DNA of 64,000 nucleotides from Paenibacillaceae bacterium. GTDB taxonomy: Bacteria; Bacillota; Bacilli; Paenibacillales; Paenibacillaceae. The stretch spans positions 62,001 through 126,000 of the forward strand of contig CAAFUF010000043.1 in the NCBI GenBank assembly GCA_900766135.1, given 5' to 3'. Position numbers and translations under genes: made by a program. Position 1 is the stretch's first letter, and every line of letters begins with the position of its first letter. This document shows, piece after piece, positions 1 to 7,560 of this stretch. The notes beneath the pieces are model-generated. The model had not been told where the DNA came from. It ran no database searches and saw nothing but the letters and a program-made list of their open reading frames with translations.

Positions 1-387
1 GTCGATGTCGGGGTAGCGTTCGGGAGGCCAAACGGCCGTATGCTCCGCCGGCTCCGGGATCCCCCAGGTGCCGGGAACGAGGTCCGCCGTCCCGGACAGC
101 TCATGCAAAGTCAGGCTGCGCTGTGCTCCGATCCTCGGGGCGAGCAGCCGGTCCCCTTGGGCCAGGCAGCTTGCCAGTAAAGGCCGAGTATCCGGTTCAT
201 CCCGGAAAGAAACGTAGCAGAACAGGTTCAGTGCCCCGCCGCGCCGCGCCCGCAAGGGTCCAAGTACCTCCCGTTCCGCTATCCGGCTGGCGGCCAGCGA
301 TTGCTCCGTACGAGAAGCTTCCGGTATCCGGGCGCGTACCCTCAACATCTGCTGGCGCAGCTCCTTTTTGGCCTCCGCTAGCTCCAT
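1..387 (-). CDS. 5-formyltetrahydrofolate cyclo-ligase, partial
   Basis: Converts 5-formyl-THF to 5,10-methenyl-THF with ATP, returning folate to the one-carbon pool. The first 129 codons are visible; the C-terminal part runs off the left edge. They show the family pattern: an N-terminal KKELRQQMLRVR helix, a central LFCYVSFRDEPDT strand and turn, a GDRLLAPRI strand, and GTWGIPEP, the usual IxEP substrate-loop region. The ATG at 387-385 follows an AAGGGGAGA ribosome site. The gene is divergent from the ABC-F gene at 649. A plus-strand reading frame over the same bases is a shadow, because only the minus frame has family motifs. Confidence 0.9.
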   Translation of the reverse strand, partial: MELAEAKKELRQQMLRVRARIPEASRTEQSLAASRIAEREVLGPLRARRGGALNLFCYVSFRDEPDTRPLLASCLAQGDRLLAPRIGAQRSLTLHELSGTADLVPGTWGIPEPAEHTAVWPPERYPDID

Positions 388-648
388 GCCGTTCTCCCCT
401 TCCGCTCCCGTCTCACGTTCGCCGGATTCCGTTCCGAGGCTTGGACGAATCCGGCGGATCTCCTCCTTAGTGTATCATTGTTATATGAAAATGAAAACTA
501 AAGCACCCGGTTTGCAAAACGCGGCCTTCCAAGCATTCAGCGGTGCAATTCGCTTGGGTTTCATGTACACTGAAGGTACGTGTTTCACCGAATTATGACT
601 TTCATCATGCACAGACTGCAAATCTTTTTTTGGAGGATCGAATCGGTT

Positions 649-2619
649 ATGCTGCTTCAAGCTTCGAACATTACGAAATTATACGGCGTGACCCCCGTGC
701 TGGAGGGGATTAACCTGCAGGTGCTCGAGCGGGACCGGATCGGTCTCGTGGGCGTCAACGGCGCGGGCAAATCGACGTTTCTGCAAATTTTGGCCGGAGA
801 ACTCTCCTACGACGGAGGGCAAATCTTCAAAGCCAAAGAGACGACCATCGGCTACCTGGCGCAAAATAGCGGGTTGCAATCGGACCGCACCATCTGGGAG
901 GAAATGCTCGCCGTGTTCGCGCCACTGATCGAGACGGAACGCGAACTGCGCCGGATGGAGGAGCAGATCGCCGATCCGGAGTTGGCACGGGACGAGAAGG
1001 CGCACCAAGAACTGCTCGACCGCTATGCGCTCAAATCCGACTGGTTCAAAGACCACGGCGGTTATGAAATGGAGACCCGCATCCGCATGGTGCTGCACGG
1101 CATGGGATTTGGAGATTTTGCGCCGGACACCCCCATCGCAACGTTAAGCGGCGGGCAGAAAACCCGGCTTGCGCTTGCCCGCATTTTGCTGCAGGCCCCG
1201 GACCTGCTGATGCTGGACGAACCCACGAACCATCTCGATATCGAAACGTTGACCTGGCTCGAGGATTATTTGCGCAATTATTCCGGAGCCTTGCTGGTCG
1301 TTTCGCATGACCGCTATTTCCTGGACCGGCTCGTCACGGCGATCGTGGAGATCGAACGCCATCAATCGCGCCGCTACACAGGCAACTACAGCCGGTTCAT
1401 CGAGCTGAAGGCGGCGGAATACGAAAGCCAGCTGAAGCAATACGAGAAACAGCAGGATGAAATTGCCCGAATCGAGGCGTTTATCCAGAAAAATATCGTT
1501 CGGGCCTCCACAACGAAACGGGCCCAAAGCCGGCGCAAGGCGCTGGAGAAGATGGACGTCCTTGACCGGCCGCTCGGCGATCTGAAACGGGCGACCTTCT
1601 CCTTCGAGGCCGAGGTGACGACCGGCAAGGAAGTGCTGCACGTGGGCGGCCTCTCCTACACGTTTGCGGACAAACCCAAGCCGTTATTCCAAAACGTCAA
1701 CTTTGACCTGTACCGCGGCGAAACGGTGGCCTTGATCGGCCCGAACGGGATCGGCAAATCCACCTTGCTCAAAATGCTGACCGGCGATTTGCGGCCCTCG
1801 GAAGGAACGATTCATTGGGGGGCCAAGGTGAAGGTCGGCTACTACGATCAGGAGCAAACGCATCTGAACGCAGCCAACACCGTGCTGGAGGAAGTTTGGG
1901 GCGCTTTTCCCCATATCGAGGAGGCCCGAATCCGCAGCGTACTGGGCAATTTCCTGTTCAGCGGAGAGGACGTGCTCAAGAAGGTCGCGGCGTTAAGCGG
2001 CGGAGAGAAAGCCCGGGTCGCTCTGGCGAAGCTGATGCTGCAAAAAGCCAACGTGCTGATCCTGGACGAACCCACCAACCATTTGGACCTGTTCAGCAAG
2101 GAAGTGCTGGAATCCGCTCTGATCGAATACGACGGAACGCTGCTATTCATCTCCCATGACCGTTACTTCCTGAACAAGATGGCGGAGCGGATCGTTGAAC
2201 TGCATCCGAACGGTGCAGATCATTTCCTGGGGAATTATGACGATTATTTGGCGAAAAAACAGGAGCTTGCCGAACTCGCCGCCGAGCAGGCGAACGCCGG
2301 AGCGGTGAAGGCAGCCGCAAGCGCAGCGGGCAAGCTGCCCGAACCGGAGGCCACGACAGCCGCCAAATCCGGCGCGGCTTCCTATGAAGCCGATAAACAG
2401 GCGAAACGCGAAGAACGGAACCGTCAACGCCGAATGGAGCAATTGGAAGAGATGATCTCCGGGCTTGAAGATGAAATTGCCCGGTTGGAAGCCGAACTGA
2501 CCCTCCCCGAGGTCTATCAGGACTATACCGCCGTTCAAGAGCGGCAGGACGGAATCGACCGCCGGAAAGAACAGTTATCCACCGCCTACGAGGAATGGGA
2601 ATCCCTGGCGGAAGAATAA
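649..2619 (+). CDS. ydiF: ABC-F family ATPase, YdiF type
   Basis: Soluble duplicated ATPase of the ABC-F family, whose members act at the ribosomal E site during stalled translation or antibiotic protection. It is 656 aa with two nucleotide-binding domains: Walker A GVNGAGKST at about 35-43 and GPNGIGKST at about 364-372, signatures LSGGQK near 166 and LSGGEK near 449, and two LDEPTNHLD Walker B motifs. There is no membrane segment. A charged interdomain linker lies at about 230-330, and a C-terminal coiled-coil extension of about 120 residues is typical of YdiF/YfmR rather than YkpA. The ATG at 649 is chosen because TTTTTTGGAGGATCG lies just upstream; an in-frame extension to 580 lacks a site. 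In Bacillus this gene is convergent with tsaD, as here. Confidence 0.93.
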   Translation: MLLQASNITKLYGVTPVLEGINLQVLERDRIGLVGVNGAGKSTFLQILAGELSYDGGQIFKAKETTIGYLAQNSGLQSDRTIWEEMLAVFAPLIETERELRRMEEQIADPELARDEKAHQELLDRYALKSDWFKDHGGYEMETRIRMVLHGMGFGDFAPDTPIATLSGGQKTRLALARILLQAPDLLMLDEPTNHLDIETLTWLEDYLRNYSGALLVVSHDRYFLDRLVTAIVEIERHQSRRYTGNYSRFIELKAAEYESQLKQYEKQQDEIARIEAFIQKNIVRASTTKRAQSRRKALEKMDVLDRPLGDLKRATFSFEAEVTTGKEVLHVGGLSYTFADKPKPLFQNVNFDLYRGETVALIGPNGIGKSTLLKMLTGDLRPSEGTIHWGAKVKVGYYDQEQTHLNAANTVLEEVWGAFPHIEEARIRSVLGNFLFSGEDVLKKVAALSGGEKARVALAKLMLQKANVLILDEPTNHLDLFSKEVLESALIEYDGTLLFISHDRYFLNKMAERIVELHPNGADHFLGNYDDYLAKKQELAELAAEQANAGAVKAAASAAGKLPEPEATTAAKSGAASYEADKQAKREERNRQRRMEQLEEMISGLEDEIARLEAELTLPEVYQDYTAVQERQDGIDRRKEQLSTAYEEWESLAEE

Positions 2620-2663
2620 AATTCACATATTTTTTTTAATATCCCTTCACTTTTGGGGTTCGG

Positions 2664-2917
2664 TTATACACAACTTTATCCCCATTATGCAGAATAAATT
2701 TGACCTGAAAACGGCCCTCAGGGCCGTTTTTTTGCGGGGATATCGTCGTTTTTTGTCAAAACTCCGTTTTATCCACCAACTTATTCACATTATCCACAGT
2801 TTTCTGAAAACAGGGCAGCCATTTTCCTCGACATTGCTTTATAGGTTGGCACGCAAGCTTTCATCCTTTTTTCATGAAGATAGCCAACAAGCTGTGGATA
2901 ACCTTGTCCACAGCTTG
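2664..2917. promoter_or_regulatory. cluster of DnaA boxes
   Basis: Four exact matches to TTATNCACA occur: TTATACACA 2664-2672, TTATTCACA 2781-2789, TTATCCACA 2790-2798 (abutting the previous one) and TTATCCACA on the minus strand 2893-2901. Three further sites differ at one base: TTATCCCCA 2676-2684, TTATCCACC 2769-2777 and TTGTCCACA 2904-2912. The last two boxes form an 11-bp inverted repeat, 2888-2898 with 2907-2917. No dnaA or dnaN gene is near, so this is not oriC. It resembles the DnaA-box clusters known outside oriC in Bacillus, which titrate DnaA or regulate neighbours. It lies just 3' of the ydiF-type gene. A reading frame of 80 codons through the region (2687-2929) crosses the terminator and is not taken as a gene. 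Confidence 0.8.
2708..2733 (+). terminator. intrinsic terminator of the ABC-F gene
   Basis: A 10-bp stem, AAAACGGCCC with GGGCCGTTTT, encloses a TCA loop and runs into seven Ts. It lies 90 bases past the ABC-F stop codon. Confidence 0.85.
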
Positions 2918-2945
2918 ACAAATCCTTAGTCTTAGGTCCAACTCC

Positions 2946-3263
2946 TTAACCCGCTCCCAGATGCTGATTCTCTTCGCAGGAAATCGCCCAGGTTCGAATC
3001 TCATAGTTCTCCGCTCCCGATTTCACGAACGGATCGCGCTCCGCGATCTCCCTCGCCTCCTCCAAACTAGCCGCTTGGATGATCACCATTCCGCCTTTGT
3101 AATCCATGAACGGGCCGCACATGACAAGTTGGCCGTTCCGGTCCAGCTCCCTTAAATGAGCAACATGCCCGCGGATCAAATCCTTCTCCAAGCATCGACC
3201 CGGATTTAAGGAGAGCAGGATCACGTACCTCGTAAACTCCTCGTAAGATGGTGCTTCACTCAT
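2946..3263 (-). CDS. YCII-domain protein
   Basis: Small cytoplasmic protein of 105 aa with one YCII (dimeric alpha/beta barrel) domain. It has the conserved histidine in IRGHVAHLREL, the GPF turn, and the aspartate in AERDPFV, followed by YEIRTW. Related proteins are hydrolase- or dehydrochlorinase-like, but most have no known substrate. The ATG at 3263 follows AAGGAGGAATCAACC; an in-frame extension to 3434 lacks a ribosome site and is low in family similarity. The gene is divergent from the lipoprotein gene at 3461, with about 200 bases between them. The exact function is not known. Confidence 0.8.
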   Translation of the reverse strand: MSEAPSYEEFTRYVILLSLNPGRCLEKDLIRGHVAHLRELDRNGQLVMCGPFMDYKGGMVIIQAASLEEAREIAERDPFVKSGAENYEIRTWAISCEENQHLGAG

Positions 3264-3460
3264 GGTTGATTCCTCCTTGATCTCGTCTGATGCTTCTTTC
3301 CCAATTTCCTTCCATTTCGCGCTTCCGCCCTTCCTTAGCCCACTTAAACCATCCGAAATGCCTATTGCCCTGCCCTTTTTAAAGTCATTATGATCTCTAT
3401 AGAGCTGCAGCCGAATCAACACGATACCCGTCAAATCATCACCGAAAAGGAGAGAATGGA

Positions 3461-4342
3461 ATGAAATTTGTCAAAGCCGCTTCCCTTGCCGCACTGAGCG
3501 TCAGCCTCGTCTTCGTGGGAGGATGCCAAATGTTCGGCACTTCCAAAGGCGCTTCATCCACGACTTCCCCTTTTACGGAATCCAAACTGCCCGGGGGCGG
3601 CCTGGCCCTCCCGCAGAACGAACGCCTCCACCTGTCCACCGATAAGCAATGGATCGAAAGCGAAGGGCATTTATCCGACCTGATCCGCCTGCAATGGACG
3701 GGGGACCGCGCCAAACCGGCGATCGCCTGGGCCGATGAGCAAGGAAAGGACAAAACGGCGATTATTTCGCATGATAAAGCAAACAATCCGGAACAACACG
3801 ACCATAAGCATATTTCGATCGAAACGACGATGTCGCCGACCGGAGAGTATAAGGATCAGCTGTTTACCCGTCTGGAGATCCCTTACGATACCGACGTCGC
3901 CGAAATTCGCACCCATTCGTCCAACTTCAATGTCATGGACGGCATTTTGCGAGTAGCCGGCGAAGGCAATCGGGACGTGCAGTTGGCCAATACCGGCAAG
4001 GATAACGCCACGAGCCCGCTATGGAGCCTGCGCGCCAACAGCGCGGAGCTGAAGGGCAACAATGCCGGGGCGGATTTCAACCTGATCCGTTACTCGGATG
4101 AAGGTGAAGCGATCGACAGCGCCCTTACCATCAAGCGCGACAACGGTCAAGTCGGCATCGGAACCGAGGATCCGCAAAGCGCGCTGGACGTCAACGGGGA
4201 CGGAATCCGCATCCGCGAATCCCGCACGCCGGCTTCCTCCAAGGCCCCCGGAAATCCCGGCGATATCGCCTGGGATGACAACTACATTTACGTCTGCGTG
4301 GCCAAGGACACCTGGAAACGGACGGCGCTATCGGGCTGGTAA
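3461..4342 (+). CDS. lipoprotein with phage-tail-like C-terminal motif
   Basis: A 293-aa exported protein. Residues 1-22 form a lipoprotein signal peptide ending in the lipobox VGGC, so the mature protein should be lipid-anchored outside the membrane. The middle is beta-rich with no recognised domain (sequence such as LRANSAELKGNNAGADFNLIRY). The last 65 residues carry VGIGTEDPQSALDVNGDGI followed by GNPGDIAWDDNYIYVCV and a terminal WKRTALSGW. These motifs are common at the ends of phage and viral tail or structural proteins. The start follows AAAAGGAGAG. The role is unknown; the fusion of a lipoprotein anchor to a phage-type tail motif is unusual. Confidence 0.75.
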   Translation: MKFVKAASLAALSVSLVFVGGCQMFGTSKGASSTTSPFTESKLPGGGLALPQNERLHLSTDKQWIESEGHLSDLIRLQWTGDRAKPAIAWADEQGKDKTAIISHDKANNPEQHDHKHISIETTMSPTGEYKDQLFTRLEIPYDTDVAEIRTHSSNFNVMDGILRVAGEGNRDVQLANTGKDNATSPLWSLRANSAELKGNNAGADFNLIRYSDEGEAIDSALTIKRDNGQVGIGTEDPQSALDVNGDGIRIRESRTPASSKAPGNPGDIAWDDNYIYVCVAKDTWKRTALSGW

Positions 4343-4348
4343 CCTGGA

Positions 4349-4870
4349 TCATTGATCGGCGGAGGCGATGCGGATCCCCGCATCCGCTTCAATTTCCGTC
4401 TTTACCTTTCCTTTTGCGTTGTTCCCTACAAACTTGATTCGATACGTTCCCGGGCCGACCTTCATTTCCATCTTGCCTTCGCTGTTTCCTTCGGCAAGCG
4501 TTGTCACCTGACGGCCCGGACCGATGGCCACAAGCTTAAACCGGCCGCCGTCGATCTCCTGCTTATTAAGGAAGGTCACTTGGCCTTTTGCCGAGACGTG
4601 AATGATCCAAATCGTCTCCATCCCGTAGAAGGAAGAAAAAGAAACCGAACTCGATTCGTTGTTCGTTACGCCAACCCGCTTCACATAAGTGAAGGTGTCG
4701 CCTTCCTGGGCAAGCTCCGACTCGTCGTCGTAAAGCTGCTTTTGCCGCTCCGTCGCCAGGCTGCAGCCGCTCAGAATGCCCAGCAGCGCCACGGCGCACA
4801 GAAAACCAAGAATCAGCCGTATTCCACCGGGCCCTCGCGTAGGAGTGTCCGGCATGATTCTGCTACTCAT
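4349..4870 (-). CDS. lipoprotein of unknown function
   Basis: A 173-aa protein with an N-terminal hydrophobic segment (about 18-35) ending in the lipobox LSGC, so it is probably lipid-anchored. The mature part is beta-rich, with strands such as VTFLNKQEIDGGRFKLVAIG and a closing GPGTYRIKFVGNNAKGKVKTEI, which suggests an immunoglobulin-like or sandwich fold. No catalytic motif is visible. The ATG at 4870 follows GGAGGGGGAGAC. The stop is 6 bases from the convergent lipoprotein gene on the plus strand, and its own upstream neighbour at 5361-4882 ends 11 bases before its start, so the two form an operon. Confidence 0.7.
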   Translation of the reverse strand: MSSRIMPDTPTRGPGGIRLILGFLCAVALLGILSGCSLATERQKQLYDDESELAQEGDTFTYVKRVGVTNNESSSVSFSSFYGMETIWIIHVSAKGQVTFLNKQEIDGGRFKLVAIGPGRQVTTLAEGNSEGKMEMKVGPGTYRIKFVGNNAKGKVKTEIEADAGIRIASADQ

Positions 4871-4881
4871 GTCTCCCCCTC

Positions 4882-5361
4882 CTAGGCGTTGTCACCGTCC
4901 GGCTTCCGATAGTAACCTGTAACCGACGGCAACACGGCCAAGGCTTGGATCGCCAATCCCCAGGCCGTATAAACCAGATGTACGACGGAGGAACCGCCAA
5001 GAATGTAGATTTGGACCGAAAGCCAGATGATTAACCCAAAGCCGATATACAAGGAAAAGGCCCAGGACCAATGCCGGTCCTTAAATAAATTCAGCTTCTC
5101 TCCCCAGCTCCAGTCCCATCTCCAGACCAGGGCAGTCGTTACCGCGAGCGGCAGTACGCCAAAGACCATCAACAGGACTAGCCCCGGAATCAAATAATCC
5201 GGGAACAGTTGATACTGCATTAGGTTCGTCGGCATCCCCAACAGGCCGCCCGACGGGTCCAGGATCAGCATTCCGCCCCCGAACACCGCCCCGATTCCCA
5301 GCAGCCCTTGCAAAACAATCAACAACTTACAAGCTGCTGATTTTCCATGTTCTATCCCCAT
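4882..5361 (-). CDS. four-TM membrane protein of unknown function
   Basis: A 159-aa integral membrane protein. Hydrophobic segments lie at about 12-34 (LLIVLQGLLGIGAVFGGGML), 55-80 (LIPGLVLLMVFGVLPLAVTT), 97-118 and 124-145. A WRWDWSWGEK loop follows the second segment. No known transporter or enzyme motif is visible. It is the first gene of a two-gene operon with the lipoprotein downstream, so the products may act together at the membrane. A terminator-like hairpin lies in its presumed leader at 5425-5453. The function cannot be assigned. Confidence 0.7.
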   Translation of the reverse strand: MGIEHGKSAACKLLIVLQGLLGIGAVFGGGMLILDPSGGLLGMPTNLMQYQLFPDYLIPGLVLLMVFGVLPLAVTTALVWRWDWSWGEKLNLFKDRHWSWAFSLYIGFGLIIWLSVQIYILGGSSVVHLVYTAWGLAIQALAVLPSVTGYYRKPDGDNA

Positions 5362-5417
5362 TCGTACAATCCCCCCACTTTCGCTTCCTGCTTGTGATTC
5401 AATTCACCCATTGACTC

Positions 5418-5453
5418 AAAAAAAGAAGACGAGACCTATTTCGGCTCATCTTC
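5418..5453 (-). terminator. terminator-like hairpin in a leader
   Basis: Read on the minus strand, GAAGATGAGCC pairs with GGTCTCGTCTTC (one mismatch, one G-U pair) and is followed by seven Ts. It lies 57 bases upstream of the membrane-protein start at 5361. No minus-strand gene lies to its right before the plus-strand cysteine synthase, so it may be a leader attenuator or stop antisense transcription. Confidence 0.45.
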
Positions 5454-5522
5454 GTTGTTACTGCTACTTTATCATAGGAAGCCCGGGTTGGAAACGGTTA
5501 AATGTCGAATGAAAGGCGCGGC

Positions 5523-5552
5523 TTGAAAGAATGGGAGAATCCCGAGTAGAAT
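5523..5552 (+). promoter_or_regulatory. sigma-A-like promoter of cysteine synthase
   Basis: TTGAAA at 5523-5528 and TAGAAT at 5547-5552 are 18 bases apart, placing the transcript start about 35 bases before the ATG. No T-box or S-box fold was seen in this short leader. Confidence 0.55.
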
Positions 5553-5595
5553 AGATAAAAGCTTAAAATTTTAGAGATGGGGGGGCCAAACCGCC

Positions 5596-6582
5596 ATGAC
5601 TCGTAAAGCGGTCCATCGCGTCACCGACCTGATCGGCGAAACCCCGGTCGTCAAATTAAACCGTCTGGTCTTAACTGAGGACGCGGACGTATACGTCAAA
5701 CTGGAGTTTGCCAATCCGAGCGGTAGCGTCAAGGACCGGGCCGCCGCGCATATGCTCGAGACGGCCGAACGGGCGGGCCGGCTCGCTCCGGGGGCTACGA
5801 TCATCGAGCCGACAAGCGGGAATACCGGGATCGGGCTGGCCATGAACGCCGCCGCCAAAGGTTATCGGATTATTCTGGTCATGCCGGATAATATGACCCA
5901 AGAGCGAATCATCCTGCTGCGCGCTTACGGAGCCGAGGTCGTGTTGACGCCGGCTGCGTTACGCATGCCCGGCGCAATTGCCAAAGCCCGGGAGCTGCTG
6001 GCCGAAATTCCCGGCAGTTTTATGCCGCAACAGTTCCAGAACCCGGCGAACCCGGAAATTCACCGGCTCACCACCGGGCCTGAAATCGTACGGCAAATGG
6101 AAGGCCGGCTCGACGGGTTTGTCGCCACGGCAGGCACAGGCGGCACGATTACCGGCACCGGCGAGTATCTGCGGGGCGCGATCCCGAACCTCCATATCAC
6201 CGTCGTCGAGCCGCAGGGCTCTCCGGTGCTCTCCGGCGGAGAACCGGGCCCGCACAAGCTGGTGGGCACAAGCCCCGGTTTTATCCCGCCGGTGCTGAAT
6301 ACCGCCATCTACGACGAAATCATCCAAGTCAGCGATGAAGCTGCACTGGAAACGACAAGGCGTTTGGCTGCCCAAGAAGGCCTGTTGGTTGGACCTTCGT
6401 CCGGAGCTTCGGTCTGGGCGGCGATCCAATTGGCTCGGCGATTAGGTCCCGACAAACGCGTGTTATGTATCGCACCGGATACCGGTGAGAGATACCTGAG
6501 CATGGGCATTTTTGATGAGCAGACAAGCTCAGAAGATGAAATGAAAGTGGCAAACCCTATTACTTTTGGAAAAGAGGAATGA
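5596..6582 (+). CDS. cysK: cysteine synthase family, PLP-dependent
   Basis: O-acetylserine sulfhydrylase-type enzyme of 328 aa, making cysteine from O-acetylserine and sulfide with pyridoxal phosphate. PSGSVKDR places the PLP lysine at position 46, PTSGNTGIG at 72-80 is the substrate loop, GTGGTITGTG binds the cofactor phosphate, and GPSSGA near 280 is conserved. The length is that of CysK/CysM. The initiator ATG at 5596 follows a G-rich run, GGGGGGG, rather than a canonical site. The next gene, a rhodanese, starts 4 bases after the stop, suggesting joint handling of sulfane sulfur. A cystathionine beta-synthase-like (MccA) specificity cannot be excluded. Confidence 0.88.
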   Translation: MTRKAVHRVTDLIGETPVVKLNRLVLTEDADVYVKLEFANPSGSVKDRAAAHMLETAERAGRLAPGATIIEPTSGNTGIGLAMNAAAKGYRIILVMPDNMTQERIILLRAYGAEVVLTPAALRMPGAIAKARELLAEIPGSFMPQQFQNPANPEIHRLTTGPEIVRQMEGRLDGFVATAGTGGTITGTGEYLRGAIPNLHITVVEPQGSPVLSGGEPGPHKLVGTSPGFIPPVLNTAIYDEIIQVSDEAALETTRRLAAQEGLLVGPSSGASVWAAIQLARRLGPDKRVLCIAPDTGERYLSMGIFDEQTSSEDEMKVANPITFGKEE

Positions 6583-6586
6583 TCTC

Positions 6587-6937
6587 ATGCCCCAACTGAT
6601 CGGAGGCATCTCCCACATCGATAAGGCCGAGCTGCACGCTTTGCTTCAGGATCCCGTCAGCGAAACCGTCATCATCGACGTCCGCGAGCCGTTTGAATAC
6701 GAAGCTGCGCATATTCCCGGGGTTCCGTTGATCCCGATGGGCGAAATCCCCTACCGGCTCGAAGAACTCGACCCGGAGCAGGAATACGTGTTGGTGTGCC
6801 GCAGCGGTTCCCGAAGTTACGAAGTCGCCCGTTACCTGCAGGCACAAGGCTTCACGCGGGTCCACAATTTCCTCGGCGGCATGCTTGGCTGGGACCTTGA
6901 GGTAACGTCCGGTCCGGACGAAGATTCATCCCATTAA
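6587..6937 (+). CDS. single-domain rhodanese
   Basis: A 116-aa cytoplasmic sulfurtransferase with one rhodanese domain. IIDVREPFEYEAAHIPG is the substrate-side signature, and VCRSGSRSYEVAR contains the catalytic cysteine in a six-residue CRSGSR loop, the length typical of sulfur rather than arsenate chemistry. The C-terminal GGMLGWDLE motif is conserved. The ATG at 6587 follows AAAAGAGG; a TTG at 6566 inside the previous gene is less likely. It is translationally close to the cysteine synthase and probably moves sulfane sulfur to or from cysteine metabolism. Confidence 0.88.
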   Translation: MPQLIGGISHIDKAELHALLQDPVSETVIIDVREPFEYEAAHIPGVPLIPMGEIPYRLEELDPEQEYVLVCRSGSRSYEVARYLQAQGFTRVHNFLGGMLGWDLEVTSGPDEDSSH

Positions 6938-6959
6938 AAACATAAAGGAGGACTGAGAA

Positions 6960-7535
6960 ATGAGAAAACTCGTTCTTTTTCTGCACGCATCGCTTGACGG
7001 TTTCGTAGAGGGGCCAAATGGCGCAATGGACATTGGCTGGGTTTCCTACGATGCGGATTTGGAGAAACACGCGAAAGAAATTCTGAGTACGGCCGACACG
7101 GTCATTTGGGGCCGCGGGACTTATCAGATGATGTACAGTTATTGGCCATCCGTGCCTTCGAACCCATCCGCTTCGCAACATGAATTGAATCATGCCGAGT
7201 GGATCGATAAGACAGCCAAAATCGTTTTTTCCAAGACGCTGGAGAAGGTCGAATGGAATAATTCCAGACTTGCGAAAGAAGATATCGCGGAGGAAATCAA
7301 TAACCTCAAGCAGCAGCCGGGCAAGGATATGGTCATCCTCGGCAGTCCTAGGTTAGCACATCGTTGTATGCAGCTTGATTTAATTGATGAGTATAAAATT
7401 ACGGTTTCTCCTGTCCTGATCGGTAAGGGATTGCCGTTATTCCAAGGTCTCAAGGAGAAGGTCAATCTTAAGCTAATCGAAAACAAGACCTTTGACTCCG
7501 GAGCCATAGGTCTCGTTTACCAGACGGTAAGATGA
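6960..7535 (+). CDS. RibD C-terminal / dihydrofolate reductase-like protein
   Basis: A 191-aa protein of the RibD C-terminal, DHFR-fold family. The N-terminal RKLVLFLHASLDGFVEGPNG strand-loop and the TVIWGRGTYQMMYSYWP helix form the NADPH-binding half, and a later VILGSPRLAHRCMQ segment completes it. Family members reduce unknown pteridine- or pyrimidine-like substrates; most lack an assigned role. The ATG follows AAAGGAGGACTGAGAA. It is 22 bases after the rhodanese gene and may be cotranscribed. Its 3' end faces the AAC(3)-like gene. Confidence 0.85.
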   Translation: MRKLVLFLHASLDGFVEGPNGAMDIGWVSYDADLEKHAKEILSTADTVIWGRGTYQMMYSYWPSVPSNPSASQHELNHAEWIDKTAKIVFSKTLEKVEWNNSRLAKEDIAEEINNLKQQPGKDMVILGSPRLAHRCMQLDLIDEYKITVSPVLIGKGLPLFQGLKEKVNLKLIENKTFDSGAIGLVYQTVR

Positions 7536-7560
7536 ACTTGTCATAGTCACCCATCAACAA

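Noticed and set aside
123..470. A 115-codon plus-strand frame at the left edge
   Set aside because: The minus frame over the same bases shows 5-formyltetrahydrofolate cyclo-ligase motifs.
2687..2929. An 80-codon plus-strand frame through the DnaA boxes
   Set aside because: It crosses the ABC-F terminator, has no ribosome site, and its Leu/Ile/Phe-rich product reflects the AT-rich boxes.
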